From the NCBI RefSeq assembly GCF_002209535.1, contig NZ_NJIG01000002.1, positions 558,001 through 622,000 on the forward strand: 64,000 nucleotides of DNA. The letters are read 5' to 3'. The DNA is from Achromobacter marplatensis. GTDB taxonomy: Bacteria > Pseudomonadota > Gammaproteobacteria > Burkholderiales > Burkholderiaceae_B. The notes beneath the pieces are model-generated. The model was not told the origin of the DNA. It was given only the letters and a program-made list of their open reading frames with translations, and did not search any database. Positions 55,080-64,000 of this stretch are shown here, one piece after another. The translations under genes and the position numbers were made by a program. Numbering within the stretch: the stretch's first letter is position 1; each line of letters opens with the position of its first letter.

Positions 55080-55589
55080 TCATCCCCCCATCAGCACCAT
55101 TCCCGCCAGCAATCCCCCCAATTCCTCGCACCTGGCCAGGTCTTCCTCGCGCACCGTCTTCTCTGCCCAGATCTGTTCGGCCGACTGCGCACCCATGTTG
55201 ACGATCAGCGCCGGCGCCACAGCCTTCAGCCGCCAGCCGGTGCAAATCCGTTCAACCTGCCGTGCTGCGCCCGAGCCGTCGCTGCCCGCGCTGATCGCGC
55301 AGCCGTAGGGCAGGCCCTGAATCCGGTCGAGCACAGCATAGTAGTTGCGGTCGAAGCATTCCTTCATTTCGCCGCTCAGGCTGGCCAGATTCTCCGGCGC
55401 GCAAAACAGGTAGCCCTGGCTTGCCAGCAGGATGTCGGCGTCGACCTCCGAGGCGCGCCGCAGCACGACGCGCAGTGCGTCGGCCTGCTCCAGCTGCGTG
55501 GCGGCCGCGACGGCGCCCCGGGCGGCGGCCTCGGCCATCTGCCGGGCCGCGCCCGTGCGCGAATGCCAGGCGATCAGCAGCTGCTTCAT
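55080..55589 (-). CDS. Flavodoxin-like FMN-binding protein
   Basis: A 169-residue protein starting MKQLLIAWHSRTGAARQMAEA, a flavodoxin-type phosphate-binding loop, with a second flavin-site segment SQGYLFCAPENLASLSGEMKECFDRNYY. It resembles NADPH-dependent FMN reductases or flavodoxin-family oxidoreductases; the partner is unknown. The ATG overlaps the mtfA stop (ATGA), so it is co-translated with mtfA. An in-frame longer start inside mtfA is rejected. Confidence 0.85.
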   Translation of the reverse strand: MKQLLIAWHSRTGAARQMAEAAARGAVAAATQLEQADALRVVLRRASEVDADILLASQGYLFCAPENLASLSGEMKECFDRNYYAVLDRIQGLPYGCAISAGSDGSGAARQVERICTGWRLKAVAPALIVNMGAQSAEQIWAEKTVREEDLARCEELGGLLAGMVLMGG

Positions 55590-56419
55590 GCGTAGCGTTC
55601 CAGGGTGTCCTGCCGGTAGTACGCCCGCAGCAAGCCATACCATTCGGGCAGCGCCTGCTGCATGGGGACGGGGTCCACGAAGAAGTGCTCCGAGCTGACG
55701 GCGAAGAACTCCGCCTCGTCGGTGGCGGCGTACGGGTCCATCGGTAGTTGTCCATACCAGGCGTCCGCTTCCTCGCTTTCCGGGTCCACGTCGTGCGGGA
55801 TGGCCGCCTCGACCGCGTCCAGCGCGGCGATGAAGCGGTCCAGGCTGTCGCCCAGCACCTGCCGCCAGACTTTCGGCTTCAGATCCGGGTGCGCCGCCAG
55901 CGACGGCATGCCGTCCGCAAAGCCCGAGCGCAGGTCCAGCTTGTGGGCGAATTCATGAATCACCACGTTGAAGCCGCCTTCGGACAACTGCGTGTCTTCC
56001 CAGGACAGCACCAGCGGGCCGCCTTCCCAGGCTTCACCTGCCGCGTCCTCGATGTATTCGTGGACCACGCCGTCGTCGTCCTGGCGCGAACGGGGAATGC
56101 GGAAGCTGGCGGGGTACACGATGATCTCGTCCCAGCCTTCGTAGAGTTCGGGCGCCAGGTTCAGGATGGGCAGGCTGGCCTGCGCCGCGATGGACAGGCG
56201 CATGAAGTCCGAGACCTCTAGGCCCTGCGCGCCATTGATGGTCTTGCTGGCCAGCAGCCAGGCCGACCGCGCCAGCAATTGGGCGGATTCGTCGGCGTTC
56301 AACGCCGCCAGGAAGGGGTGGGCATCCAGCACCTGCCGCCAGAGTTCGGGCGAGATCCGGGCCTGCATCTCGGCCACTTCGGAGGCGCGGGCGCCCCGGC
56401 CCTTGAGCCAGCGCAACAT
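55586..56419 (-). CDS. mtfA: MtfA-type zinc peptidase (M90)
   Basis: Cytosolic zinc aminopeptidase family of 277 residues; the enterobacterial member binds the repressor Mlc. The zinc motif is VVIHEFAHKLDLRSG, with the downstream Glu probably in EAEFFAVSSEHFF, and FLAALNADESAQLLARSAWLL, LYEGWDEIIVYPASF are family features. No Mlc-like repressor is in the window, so the target is unknown. It is divergent from relA and shares a short spacer with repeats. Confidence 0.92.
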   Translation of the reverse strand: MLRWLKGRGARASEVAEMQARISPELWRQVLDAHPFLAALNADESAQLLARSAWLLASKTINGAQGLEVSDFMRLSIAAQASLPILNLAPELYEGWDEIIVYPASFRIPRSRQDDDGVVHEYIEDAAGEAWEGGPLVLSWEDTQLSEGGFNVVIHEFAHKLDLRSGFADGMPSLAAHPDLKPKVWRQVLGDSLDRFIAALDAVEAAIPHDVDPESEEADAWYGQLPMDPYAATDEAEFFAVSSEHFFVDPVPMQQALPEWYGLLRAYYRQDTLERYA

Positions 56420-56462
56420 AAGCTTCGGTTCCTTCTATATACCGGGAGACGGCGGGGCATTC

Positions 56463-56544
56463 AGTGTTAACAGGCCCTAGGGCCTGTTCCAGGCGCCCGA
56501 TAGCCGGCCTGTGCGAGGCTCCTTTTAGTGCTAACAGGCCCTAG
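56463..56544. repeat. Paired 18-bp repeats with a 20-bp palindrome
   Basis: AGTGTTAACAGGCCCTAG at 56463-56480 and AGTGCTAACAGGCCCTAG at 56527-56544 differ at one base and are 64 bp apart. The first is part of the perfect palindrome AACAGGCCCTAGGGCCTGTT (56469-56488). They lie in the mtfA/relA divergent spacer and may be a dispersed intergenic repeat or an operator pair. Confidence 0.7.
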
Positions 56545-56587
56545 TGTAGAGTGTCGGGATATCAACCCGCCACGCACGACGCCCTTC

Positions 56588-58882
56588 ATGTCCGCCCCGC
56601 CTGTTATCGACGCGCCTTCGCCTTTCGACGCTTCCTGGCGGCAGGAGGTCGGGGCGGGCCTGGACGCCGACGGCATGGCGCTGATTGACCAGGCGGTTGC
56701 CTGGGCCATCCCCCGTTTTGAAGGGCAACAGGCGCTGACGGGTGAACCGTTGGCCAGCCACGGCGCGGGCGTGGTCCGCATCCTGGCGGCCTTGCATACC
56801 GACGCCGCCACGCGCGCCGCGGCGCTGCTGGCCGCCTTGCCTACTGACTTGATGGCGCCCGCGCCGGCCTTGCGCAACGACCCCGTCGCCACGGCGTTCG
56901 GCGCCGAGGTCGCACGCCTGGTCCAGGGTACCCGCGCGCTGCTGCGCCTGGGTGTGGTGGCCCGCCAGGCCAGCGATGCCGAGGCCGAAAGCGGCTCGCA
57001 AAAGGAAATGCAGCGCAAGATGCTGCTGGCGATGGCGGCCGACCTGCGCATCGTGCTGATGCGCCTGGCCTCCCGGCTGCGCACGCTGCGCTGGCACGCC
57101 GAAAGCAAGGCTCCGTGCTCCATCGCCTTTGCGCGCGAAACGCTGGACCTGTACGCGCCGCTCGCCAACCGCTTGGGCATCTGGCAGATCAAATGGGAAA
57201 TGGAAGACCTGGCCTTCCGCTTCCTGGAACCCGACCGCTACAAGCAGATCGCCCGTCTGCTGGAAGAAAAGCGCGTCGAGCGCGAGGCCTTCATCGCCGG
57301 GGCCATTGATCGCCTGCAGACCGCCTTGTCCAAATCCGGCATCGAGGCCGAGGTCAGCGGCCGGCCCAAGCACATCTACAGCATCTGGAACAAGATGCGC
57401 GTCAAGCGCCTGGACTTCGCCCAGATGTACGATCTGCGCGCCTTGCGCATCATCGTCGAGGACGTGCGCGCCTGCTATACGGCGCTGGGGCTGGTGCACG
57501 AGATGTGGACGCCGCTGTCCGACGAGTTCGACGATTACATTTCGCGGCCCAAGCCCAACGGCTATCGATCGCTGCATACGGTCGTGGCGGACGACGACGG
57601 CCGGCCGTTCGAAGTGCAGATCCGCACGCGTGAAATGCACCAGTTCGCCGAATACGGCATGGCTGCGCACTGGCGCTACAAGGAAGCCGGCGCCAAGGGC
57701 GGCCAAGTGGCGGCCTCCAGCGAATACGACCGGCAATTGGCGTGGATGCGCCAACTGCTGGCCTGGAACAGCGATGTCGAAGGCGGCGCCGAACCGGGCG
57801 CGGAAACCGCCAAGCCGGAAGCCGCCAAACCGGCCGCCGGCAAGTCCGGTCCGGGCAAGAACCGCAACGTGGTGACGGCGCCCGCGCATACCGATGAACG
57901 CATCTACGTGCTGACGCCGCAGGCGCGGGTGATCGAACTGCCCGCCGGCGCCACGCCGGTGGATTTCGCCTATCACCTGCACACCGACCTGGGCCACCGC
58001 TGCCGCGGCGCCCGTGTCGACGGCCAGATGGTGCCGCTGCAGACGCGGCTGTCCACGGGGCAGACCGTCGAGATCATTTCCGCCAAGTCGGGTGGACCGT
58101 CGCGTGACTGGCTCAACCCCCAGTTGGGGTTCCTGGCCAGCCCGCGGGCGCGCGCCAAGGTGCGCATGTGGTTTAACGCCATCGAGCTGCAGCAGCGCAT
58201 CACCCAAGGGCAGGCGCTGGTCGAAAAGGAATTGCAGCGGCTGGGCAAGACGGCCGTCAACCTGGAGCAACTGGCGCAGAACCTGGGCTTTGCCCGCGCC
58301 GACGACCTGTACGTGGCGGCGGCCAAGGAAGAGTTCAGCCTGCGCCAGATCGACAGCGTATTCCAGCAACCGGGGCCGGCCGTCGAACCGCAACCGGCCG
58401 CGCTGCGCCACGCCAGTGCGGGCAGCGCCGAGAAAAGCGGCAAGAGCGGCGTGCTGGTGGTGGGAGTGGGGTCGCTGTTGACGCAGCTGGCGCGCTGCTG
58501 CCGCCCGGCGCCGCCGGACGCCATCGCCGGCTTCGTCACGCGGGGGCGCGGCGTGTCCATCCACCGCAGCGATTGCCACAGCTACCTGGCGCTGGCGGCG
58601 CGCGAACCCGAACGCGTGATCGAAGTGGCCTGGGGCGAGACCTCGGATACCTTCTATCCCGTGGACATCAGCGTGCGCGCGCACGACCGCTCGGGCCTGC
58701 TGCGCGACCTGTCCGAAGTCTTTGCGCGGCTGCGCTTGAATGTCGTGGGCGTGAATACGCAAAGCAAGCAGTCGCTGGCCCACATGGTATTCACGGTGGA
58801 AGTGCGCGGGGGCGAATCGCTCGCCCGCGCGCTGGACGCCTTGGCCGAAGTGGCCGGCGTGTCCTCGGCGACGCGCCGTTAG
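56588..58882 (+). CDS. relA: GTP pyrophosphokinase RelA, (p)ppGpp synthetase I
   Basis: Ribosome-dependent synthetase of the stringent alarmone, 764 residues. The N-terminal hydrolase-like domain has lost the HD pair (LASHGAGVVRILAALHTD), as in RelA rather than SpoT. The synthetase domain shows KHIYSIWNKMRVKRL, YDLRALRIIVEDVRACYTALG, DEFDDYISRPKPNGYRSLHTVV and EVQIRTREMHQFAEYGMAAHW. A linker rich in Lys/Ala/Pro (about 405-435) precedes the TGS domain (IYVLTPQARVIELPAGATPVDFAYHLH), then a Zn/CC-like region (ARCCRPAPPDAIAGFVTRGRGV) and a C-terminal ACT domain. ATG 56588 is chosen; an upstream GTG at 56528 lies within the repeat. Confidence 0.96.
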   Translation: MSAPPVIDAPSPFDASWRQEVGAGLDADGMALIDQAVAWAIPRFEGQQALTGEPLASHGAGVVRILAALHTDAATRAAALLAALPTDLMAPAPALRNDPVATAFGAEVARLVQGTRALLRLGVVARQASDAEAESGSQKEMQRKMLLAMAADLRIVLMRLASRLRTLRWHAESKAPCSIAFARETLDLYAPLANRLGIWQIKWEMEDLAFRFLEPDRYKQIARLLEEKRVEREAFIAGAIDRLQTALSKSGIEAEVSGRPKHIYSIWNKMRVKRLDFAQMYDLRALRIIVEDVRACYTALGLVHEMWTPLSDEFDDYISRPKPNGYRSLHTVVADDDGRPFEVQIRTREMHQFAEYGMAAHWRYKEAGAKGGQVAASSEYDRQLAWMRQLLAWNSDVEGGAEPGAETAKPEAAKPAAGKSGPGKNRNVVTAPAHTDERIYVLTPQARVIELPAGATPVDFAYHLHTDLGHRCRGARVDGQMVPLQTRLSTGQTVEIISAKSGGPSRDWLNPQLGFLASPRARAKVRMWFNAIELQQRITQGQALVEKELQRLGKTAVNLEQLAQNLGFARADDLYVAAAKEEFSLRQIDSVFQQPGPAVEPQPAALRHASAGSAEKSGKSGVLVVGVGSLLTQLARCCRPAPPDAIAGFVTRGRGVSIHRSDCHSYLALAAREPERVIEVAWGETSDTFYPVDISVRAHDRSGLLRDLSEVFARLRLNVVGVNTQSKQSLAHMVFTVEVRGGESLARALDALAEVAGVSSATRR

Positions 58883-58888
58883 GACGAA

Positions 58889-58914
58889 GCCCCCAGGGCC
58901 GGACGGCCGTGGGG
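58889..58914. terminator. GC hairpin between convergent relA and MHS transporter genes
   Basis: CCCCCAnGGCC and GGCCnTGGGGG around GGA-like loop. It lacks a T run, so it is a weak candidate terminator. Confidence 0.4.
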
Positions 58915-58923
58915 GAGGTGGCC

Positions 58924-60237
58924 TTAGTGGTCCAGGTTTTCGTGCGCGCGTTCGCGCATGAAGAACGAGGCAACGAGACCCAGCGCTACGCCGAACATCA
59001 CGTAGTAGGCGGGGGCCATCGGCGAACCCGTGGTCTTGATCAGCCAGGTCACGATGAACTGCGCGAAGCCGCCGAAGATCATCACCGCCACGTTATAGGC
59101 CAGCGACAGGCCCACGGAGCGCACGCGCGCCGGGAACAATTCCGCCATCACCGTGCTGAACACGCCGAAGAAGGCCGACACGAAGAAGCACACCACGATC
59201 TGCACCGTCAGCAGGCGGCCGATCGACGGCGCGTCCGACAGCCAGTAGTACAACGGGTACAGCACGATCAGGTAACCGATCAGCGAACCGATCACCAGCG
59301 GACGGCGGCCGATGCGGTCCGACCAGGCGCCCATGAACGGGGTCATCAGCACCATCAGCGCCGCGCCGGCCATCTGCACCATGAAGGTGTCTTTCATCGG
59401 CAGCTTCAGGATCTGCGTGGAGTACGTCACCAGATACGTGAAGGTAATGTAGATGGACACCGTCGCGGTCACGACCAGGCCCACGCCGATCATCGTTTCG
59501 CGCGTGTGGGTCTTGACCATCTGCACCAGGCTCAGGCGCTGCACTTCACCGCGCGCGGCGGCCTGGCGGTCTTCTTCCTGCATCTTCTTGAAGACTTCGG
59601 TTTCGTCGATGTTCTTGCGGATATAGATCGCGATGGGAACAATGACCAGGCCGAAGGCGAACGGAATGCGCCAAGCCCAGGCGGCGATCTGTTCCTGCGT
59701 GAAGAACTCGGTGATCAGCGTGCCGCAAGCCGCGCCGATCAAGAGCGCCAGCATCTGGCCGGCCATCTGCCACGATCCGTAGAAGCCGCGTTTGCCGTTG
59801 GGGGCCATTTCGATCAGCAGCGCCGTCGACGTGCCGAATTCACCGCCCGCCGAGAAGCCCTGCAAAAGGCGCGCGATCAGGATGAAGATCGGGGCCAGGA
59901 TGCCGGCGGCGTGGTAAGTCGGGGCAACCGTGATCAGTGCGATCGACACGGCCATCAGCGAGGTCACCATCACCATCGCGGCCTTGCGGCCCTTCTTGTC
60001 GCCGTACATGCCCAGGATGATGCCGCCCACCGGGCGCATGAAGAAGCCGACGCCGAAGATCGCGGTCGTCATCAGGATGGCGTTCAGTTCGCTGCCGGGC
60101 AGGTTGGGGTCGGTGGGGAAGAACAACTTGGCGATGATCGGCGTCATGAACGCGAACACCAGGAAGTCATACCATTCGAGGGCGTTGCCTATCACTGCGG
60201 CCACGATGTTGCGTGTGGGAACTGCTTTGTGCTGCAC
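58924..60237 (-). CDS. MHS family MFS transporter
   Basis: Inner-membrane proton symporter of the metabolite:H+ symporter family (ProP, KgtP, ShiA relatives), 437 residues with 12 helices. Family motifs are AAVIGNALEWYDFLVFAFM, GFFMRPVGGIILGMYGDKKGRKAAM and RLLQGFSAGGEFGTSTALLIEMAP. Substrate is not predictable; organic acids such as citrate or alpha-ketoglutarate, or proline/betaine, are typical. It is divergent from argE with a 134-bp shared spacer. Confidence 0.9.
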   Translation of the reverse strand: MQHKAVPTRNIVAAVIGNALEWYDFLVFAFMTPIIAKLFFPTDPNLPGSELNAILMTTAIFGVGFFMRPVGGIILGMYGDKKGRKAAMVMVTSLMAVSIALITVAPTYHAAGILAPIFILIARLLQGFSAGGEFGTSTALLIEMAPNGKRGFYGSWQMAGQMLALLIGAACGTLITEFFTQEQIAAWAWRIPFAFGLVIVPIAIYIRKNIDETEVFKKMQEEDRQAAARGEVQRLSLVQMVKTHTRETMIGVGLVVTATVSIYITFTYLVTYSTQILKLPMKDTFMVQMAGAALMVLMTPFMGAWSDRIGRRPLVIGSLIGYLIVLYPLYYWLSDAPSIGRLLTVQIVVCFFVSAFFGVFSTVMAELFPARVRSVGLSLAYNVAVMIFGGFAQFIVTWLIKTTGSPMAPAYYVMFGVALGLVASFFMRERAHENLDH

Positions 60238-60371
60238 GGTTTCTCCTTGGGGGTATTTTCCAATCCGGGCGACATTCTAGGCGCTTAACCCGTGAGCGGT
60301 GGGTAAGGCCGTCCAAGACGCGGGCGCTTCCTGGCTTTACACTTGCCGTTTTCCCCCAAAAGAGAAGTGAC

Positions 60372-61523
60372 ATGAACGCGCGCACCTGGCTGGAAACGCT
60401 GGTGGGTTTCGATACCACCAGCCGCAATTCCAATCTTGCCCTGATCGAAACCGTCCGCGATTGGCTCAAAGGCCAGGGCGTCGATGCGTGGCTGGCGCAC
60501 AACCCCGAGCGCACCAAGGCCAACCTGTTCGCCACTCTGCCTGCGCAGGACGGCAACCAGCAGGGCGGCATCGTCCTGTCGGGCCACACCGACGTGGTGC
60601 CCGTGGATGGCCAGGACTGGAGCACGGACCCGTTCAAGCTCGTCGAGAAAGACGGGCTGCTCTATGGGCGCGGCAGCTGCGACATGAAGGGGTTCATTGC
60701 CGGCTCGCTGGCGCTGGTGCCGGAATTCCTGGCCATGCCACGCAAGAAGCCGATCCACCTGGCGTTCTCCTATGACGAGGAAGTCGGCTGCGCCGGCGCG
60801 CCGTACATGCTGGCCGACCTGCTGGAACGCGGCATCCGCCCCGAGGGCTGCGTGGTGGGTGAACCCACCGGCATGCAGGTGGTCGTGGCCCACAAGGGAA
60901 TCAATCTCTTCCGCTGCAAGGTGCACGGCAAGGCGGCGCACTCGTCCTTGACCCCGCGCGGCTGCAACGCCATCGAATACGCTGCCCGCCTGATCTGCCG
61001 CATCCGCGATCTGGCCGACAGCTTCAAGGCCAACGGCCCGTACGACCAGTTCTACGACGTGCCGTTCTCCACCATGACCACCAATCAGATCCGGGGCGGC
61101 ATCGCGGTCAATACCATCCCCGAACTGTGCGAATTCACCTACGAATTCCGCAACCTGCCGGGCATGCAACCTGACGAGATCCAGGCCGAAGTTGAAAAAT
61201 ACGTGCGCGATGAGCTCTTGCCGCGCATGAAGGCCGAATTCGACGGCGCCAGCATCGAAATCGAAACCGGCGCGGCTGCCCCCGCCCTCGAAGCCTCGGA
61301 AGAAGCCGCCATCACCCAACTGGTGCGCGCGCTGACTGAAGACCGCACCACCCGCAAGGTGGCCTACGGTACCGAAGCCGGCCTGTTCCAGGGCATCGGC
61401 ATTCCCACGGTCGTCTGCGGCCCCGGCCACATCGAACAGGCCCATAAGCCCGACGAATACGTCGCCCTGGACCAGATGGCCTCGTGCGAGACGTTCCTGC
61501 GCCGCCTGGGCCAATCGCTCTAA
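60372..61523 (+). CDS. argE: Acetylornithine deacetylase
   Basis: M20-family zinc hydrolase that releases ornithine from N-acetylornithine in arginine synthesis; 383 residues. Metal-binding motifs are SGHTDVVPVDGQDW (His, Asp), GRGSCDMKGFIAG (bridging Asp), FSYDEEVGCAGAP (catalytic Glu-Glu), GEPTGMQVVVAHKG, and GPGHIEQAHKPDEYV (late His). The dimerisation domain (KAAHSSLTPRGCNAIEYA) lies between. ATG 60372 (MNARTWLETLVGFDTTSR) is chosen for the normal N-terminus, with AGAGAAG upstream. It precedes trpB by 127 nt. Confidence 0.93.
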   Translation: MNARTWLETLVGFDTTSRNSNLALIETVRDWLKGQGVDAWLAHNPERTKANLFATLPAQDGNQQGGIVLSGHTDVVPVDGQDWSTDPFKLVEKDGLLYGRGSCDMKGFIAGSLALVPEFLAMPRKKPIHLAFSYDEEVGCAGAPYMLADLLERGIRPEGCVVGEPTGMQVVVAHKGINLFRCKVHGKAAHSSLTPRGCNAIEYAARLICRIRDLADSFKANGPYDQFYDVPFSTMTTNQIRGGIAVNTIPELCEFTYEFRNLPGMQPDEIQAEVEKYVRDELLPRMKAEFDGASIEIETGAAAPALEASEEAAITQLVRALTEDRTTRKVAYGTEAGLFQGIGIPTVVCGPGHIEQAHKPDEYVALDQMASCETFLRRLGQSL

Positions 61524-61585
61524 GCGCCGTCGGGGTGCAGCCAGGGCAGGGGCTTCCCACCCTGGCCGCGCCCGGGTCAGGTAAA

Positions 61586-61654
61586 ATGACGGGTTGCAAA
61601 CCGGATTTGCGGCCGGCAGTGGTCTGCCGCGATACCGGGGGAGATGCTTGGTGA
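61586..61654 (+). CDS. Candidate 22-residue trp leader peptide ending in Trp
   Basis: A small ORF begins at ATG 61586 (weak AGG upstream) and ends ...GGDAW, its last sense codon being TGG, at TGA 61654. That stop overlaps the trpB start codon (GTGA), and the trpB ribosome binding site GGGGGAG lies inside the ORF. Hairpins GCAAACCGGATTTGC and GGCAG-TGGT-CTGCC lie within it. The arrangement could couple trpB translation to charged tRNA-Trp; with only one Trp codon, chance remains possible. Confidence 0.35.
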   Translation: MTGCKPDLRPAVVCRDTGGDAW

Positions 61655-62850
61655 AACCTTACGACTTTCCGGATGCCAAGGGCCATTTCGGCCCTTATGG
61701 CGGTGTTTTCGTGGCGGAAACGCTGATGCACGCGCTCGACGAGCTGCGTGCCGCCTATGACCATTACCGTGTCGATCCCGCCTTCCTGGAAGAGTTCAAC
61801 TACGAACTCAAGCATTTCGTCGGCCGGCCCAGCCCGGTCTACCATGCCCGCCGCTGGTCGGACCTGCTGGGCGGCGCGCAGATCTGGTTCAAGCGCGAAG
61901 ACCTGAACCACACCGGCGCGCACAAGGTGAACAACTGCATCGGCCAGGCCCTCCTGGCCAAGCGCATGGGCAAGCCGCGCGTCATCGCCGAAACCGGCGC
62001 CGGCCAGCACGGCGTGGCCACGGCCACGGTGGCGGCCCGCTACGGCATGGAATGCGTGGTGTACATGGGCAGCGAAGACATCCGCCGCCAGGCGTCGAAC
62101 GTCTACCGCATGAAGCTGCTGGGCGCCACGGTGGTGCCGGTCACTTCCGGTTCGCGCACCCTGAAGGACGCGCTGAACGAAGCCATGCGCGACTGGGTCA
62201 CCAACATTGAAAACACGTTCTACATCATCGGCACGGTAGCGGGTCCCGACCCCTATCCCCGCATGGTGCGCGACTTCCAGACCGTCATCGGCAACGAATG
62301 CCTGACGCAGATGCCTGAAGCCATCGGCCGCCAGCCCGACTACGTTGTGGCGGCGGTGGGCGGCGGCTCGAACGCCATGGGCATCTTCCATCCCTACATC
62401 CCCTATGAAAACGTGCGCCTGATCGGCGTCGAAGCGGCGGGCGAGGGCATGGACAGCGGCAAGCACGCCGCATCGCTGGCTGCCGGCCAGGTGGGCGTGC
62501 TGCACGGCAACCGCACCTACGTCATGCAGAACGCCGATGGCCAGGTCCAGGAAACGCATTCCGTGTCCGCAGGCCTGGACTACCCCGGCGTCGGCCCCGA
62601 GCATGCCTGGCTGAAAGACACGGGCCGCGCGGAATACGCGGGGATCACCGACGATGAAGCCCTGAAGGCGTTCCACGACTGCTGCCGCATCGAAGGCATC
62701 ATGCCCGCGCTTGAGTCGTCCCATGCCATCGCGCAAGCCGCGAAGATGGCCCCCACGCTGCCGCGCGACGCCGTCATCCTGGTCAACTTGTCGGGCCGTG
62801 GCGACAAAGACATGCATACCGTCGCTGAACGTGCCGGTATCGAGCTCTAA
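61651..62850 (+). CDS. trpB: Tryptophan synthase beta chain
   Basis: PLP enzyme joining indole and serine, 399 residues. [23 protein letters not shown] is the standard N-terminus from GTG 61651, supported by GGGGGAG eight bases upstream. The PLP Lys lies in [18 protein letters not shown], the catalytic Glu in [13 protein letters not shown], and the phosphate loop in [12 protein letters not shown]. trpA follows after 3 nt. trpF, which often precedes trpB in this group, is not adjacent; argE is. Confidence 0.97.
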   Translation: MKPYDFPDAKGHFGPYGGVFVAETLMHALDELRAAYDHYRVDPAFLEEFNYELKHFVGRPSPVYHARRWSDLLGGAQIWFKREDLNHTGAHKVNNCIGQALLAKRMGKPRVIAETGAGQHGVATATVAARYGMECVVYMGSEDIRRQASNVYRMKLLGATVVPVTSGSRTLKDALNEAMRDWVTNIENTFYIIGTVAGPDPYPRMVRDFQTVIGNECLTQMPEAIGRQPDYVVAAVGGGSNAMGIFHPYIPYENVRLIGVEAAGEGMDSGKHAASLAAGQVGVLHGNRTYVMQNADGQVQETHSVSAGLDYPGVGPEHAWLKDTGRAEYAGITDDEALKAFHDCCRIEGIMPALESSHAIAQAAKMAPTLPRDAVILVNLSGRGDKDMHTVAERAGIEL

Positions 62851-62853
62851 AAC

Positions 62854-63717
62854 ATGACAATTCGCACCGATCGCATCGCCGCCGCCTTTGCGCGCACCGC
62901 CGAATCCGGCCGTGCCGCGGCGCTGATTCCGTATATCGCGGCAGGCGACCCGTCGTCCGCCGCTACCGTTCCCCTGATGCACGCGCTGGTCGAGGCCGGC
63001 GCCGACGTGATCGAACTCGGCGTGCCGTTTTCGGATCCCATGGCCGACGGCCCGGTGATCCAGCGCGCCGCCGACCGCGCCATCGCACAGGGCGTGGGCC
63101 TGACCCGCGTGCTGGAACTGGTGGCTGAATTCCGCCAACGCGACACCACCACCCCCGTGGTGCTGATGGGTTATGCCAACCCGATCGAGCGCATGGGCCA
63201 GACGGCTTTTGCCGTCAACGCCGAACGCGCGGGCGTGGACGGCGTGCTGGTCGTGGACTACCCGCCTGAAGAAGTCATCGAGTTCGCCGCGACCTTGGGC
63301 GAACACGGCATTGCCCCCATTTTCCTGCTGGCTCCCACCTCCACCGAGGCCCGGATCCAGGCCGTGGCGGAAGTGGCGCGCGGCTATGTGTATTACGTGT
63401 CGCTCAAGGGCGTTACGGGCTCGGGGTCGCTGAATACCGACGACGTCGCTGAACGCGTGGCCGTCATCCGCCGCCATGTGCGCAACATCCCGGTGGGTGT
63501 CGGCTTCGGCATCCGCGATGCGGAAAGCGCCCAACGCGTGGCGCGCGTGGCCGATGCGGTCGTCATTGGCAGCAAACTGATTGAAACGATGGAGCAGGCG
63601 GTGGCTGACGCCCCGGCTGCCCAGAAAACCGACGCTGCAGTTACCGCCGCCAGCGGCTGGCTGCGCACCATCCGGCTCGCGCTGGATCAAGTAAAACGAG
63701 AAAACGCGTCGGCCTGA
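62854..63717 (+). CDS. trpA: Tryptophan synthase alpha chain
   Basis: Cleaves indole-3-glycerol phosphate and channels indole to TrpB; 287 residues, TIM barrel. Catalytic Glu and Asp lie in [20 protein letters not shown], and phosphate-binding loops are [12 protein letters not shown] and [13 protein letters not shown]. It starts 3 nt after the trpB stop and is followed by accD after 35 nt, the usual trpBA-accD order of betaproteobacteria. Confidence 0.97.
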   Translation: MTIRTDRIAAAFARTAESGRAAALIPYIAAGDPSSAATVPLMHALVEAGADVIELGVPFSDPMADGPVIQRAADRAIAQGVGLTRVLELVAEFRQRDTTTPVVLMGYANPIERMGQTAFAVNAERAGVDGVLVVDYPPEEVIEFAATLGEHGIAPIFLLAPTSTEARIQAVAEVARGYVYYVSLKGVTGSGSLNTDDVAERVAVIRRHVRNIPVGVGFGIRDAESAQRVARVADAVVIGSKLIETMEQAVADAPAAQKTDAAVTAASGWLRTIRLALDQVKRENASA

Positions 63718-63752
63718 ACGGCGGGCGCGACCTCACACGGGATGAAATATCA

Positions 63753-64000
63753 ATGAGCTGGATCGAAAAACTCCTGCCTCCTCGCATCAATAAGACCAGC
63801 GACAGCGGCGCCCGCCGCGTGCCCGAAGGCCTTTGGGTGAAATGCCCGTCGTGCGAATCGGTGCTGTACAGCGAAGACTTGGCGGCCAATCTGCATGTGT
63901 GCCCCAAGTGCGACCATCACATGCGCATCGGCGCCCGTGCCCGCATCGATTCGCTGCTGGACATGGAAGGCCGCGTCGAAATCGGCCAGACCACGCGTTC
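63753..64000 (+). CDS. accD: Acetyl-CoA carboxylase carboxyltransferase subunit beta (3' end missing)
   Basis: The first 82 codons of AccD, cut by the window end. It begins MSWIEKLLPPRINKT at ATG 63753 behind GGGATGA. The N-terminal zinc ribbon characteristic of bacterial AccD is complete: CPSC at about residues 31-34 and CPKC at about 50-53, followed by DHHMRIGARARIDSLLD. The enzyme transfers carboxyl to acetyl-CoA in the first step of fatty acid synthesis. Confidence 0.95.
   Translation, partial: MSWIEKLLPPRINKTSDSGARRVPEGLWVKCPSCESVLYSEDLAANLHVCPKCDHHMRIGARARIDSLLDMEGRVEIGQTTR

Overview
The window is GC-rich chromosomal DNA of a betaproteobacterium, most likely Burkholderiales, family Alcaligenaceae (Achromobacter/Bordetella group). 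This is inferred from gene content and order: nuoLMN followed by a DUF2818 gene, a RisA/RisS-type regulator pair beside ahpC-ahpD, a Par27-type parvulin, smc-zipA-ligA, and trpBA-accD. I see no rRNA, tRNA, CRISPR array, prophage or insertion sequence. It reads as core genome with a few accessory transport genes.

Layout. 1-5400: end of the complex I operon (nuoL partial, nuoM, nuoN, DUF2818), closed by a terminator. 5674-7923: a TonB-dependent catecholate-siderophore receptor with a mosaic central segment. 7995-13553: serB and mfd on the minus strand, divergent from ispD-ispF. 13693-15858: an unusual secreted protein combining a beta-sandwich-like N-terminus, an HEFGH metallopeptidase-like region and a rhodanese-like C-terminus. 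16013-19377: ahpD, ahpC, risS, risA (minus). 19509-21790: a tsaB-rimI fusion and a family-4 uracil-DNA glycosylase. 21882-23195: lplT-like transporter. 23460-30219: smc-zipA-ligA. 30365-32473 (minus): msrB-yciB-bolA-par27. 32526-34393: bioMNY biotin ECF transporter.

34629-39578 is a branched-chain-amino-acid-type ABC operon in which LivM and LivG are fused. 39750-43941 (minus) holds a Tat-exported phospholipase C, a branched-chain aminotransferase and an orphan glycine-betaine-type binding protein. 44057-48778 (minus) is a second, complete livGFKHM-type operon whose LivF has Arg in place of the Walker A Lys. 49132-53133 (minus) holds nth, a lone rsxB-like ferredoxin, phaZ, fpr and fdxA. 53290-54888: pncB and a RidA protein. 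55080-56419 (minus): flavodoxin-like protein and mtfA. 56588-58882: relA. Then an MHS transporter (minus), argE, trpB, trpA and the start of accD.

Read together, the genes serve respiration, iron and peroxide handling, isoprenoid precursor synthesis, DNA repair and segregation, cell division, biotin and amino-acid uptake, the stringent response and tryptophan synthesis. Items most worth a second look are the metallopeptidase/rhodanese protein, two candidate short upstream ORFs (before smc and before trpB, the latter ending in a Trp codon), recurring leaderless-type starts, the Arg Walker A in LivF, the dyad-rich spacer before livG, and the mosaic siderophore receptor.
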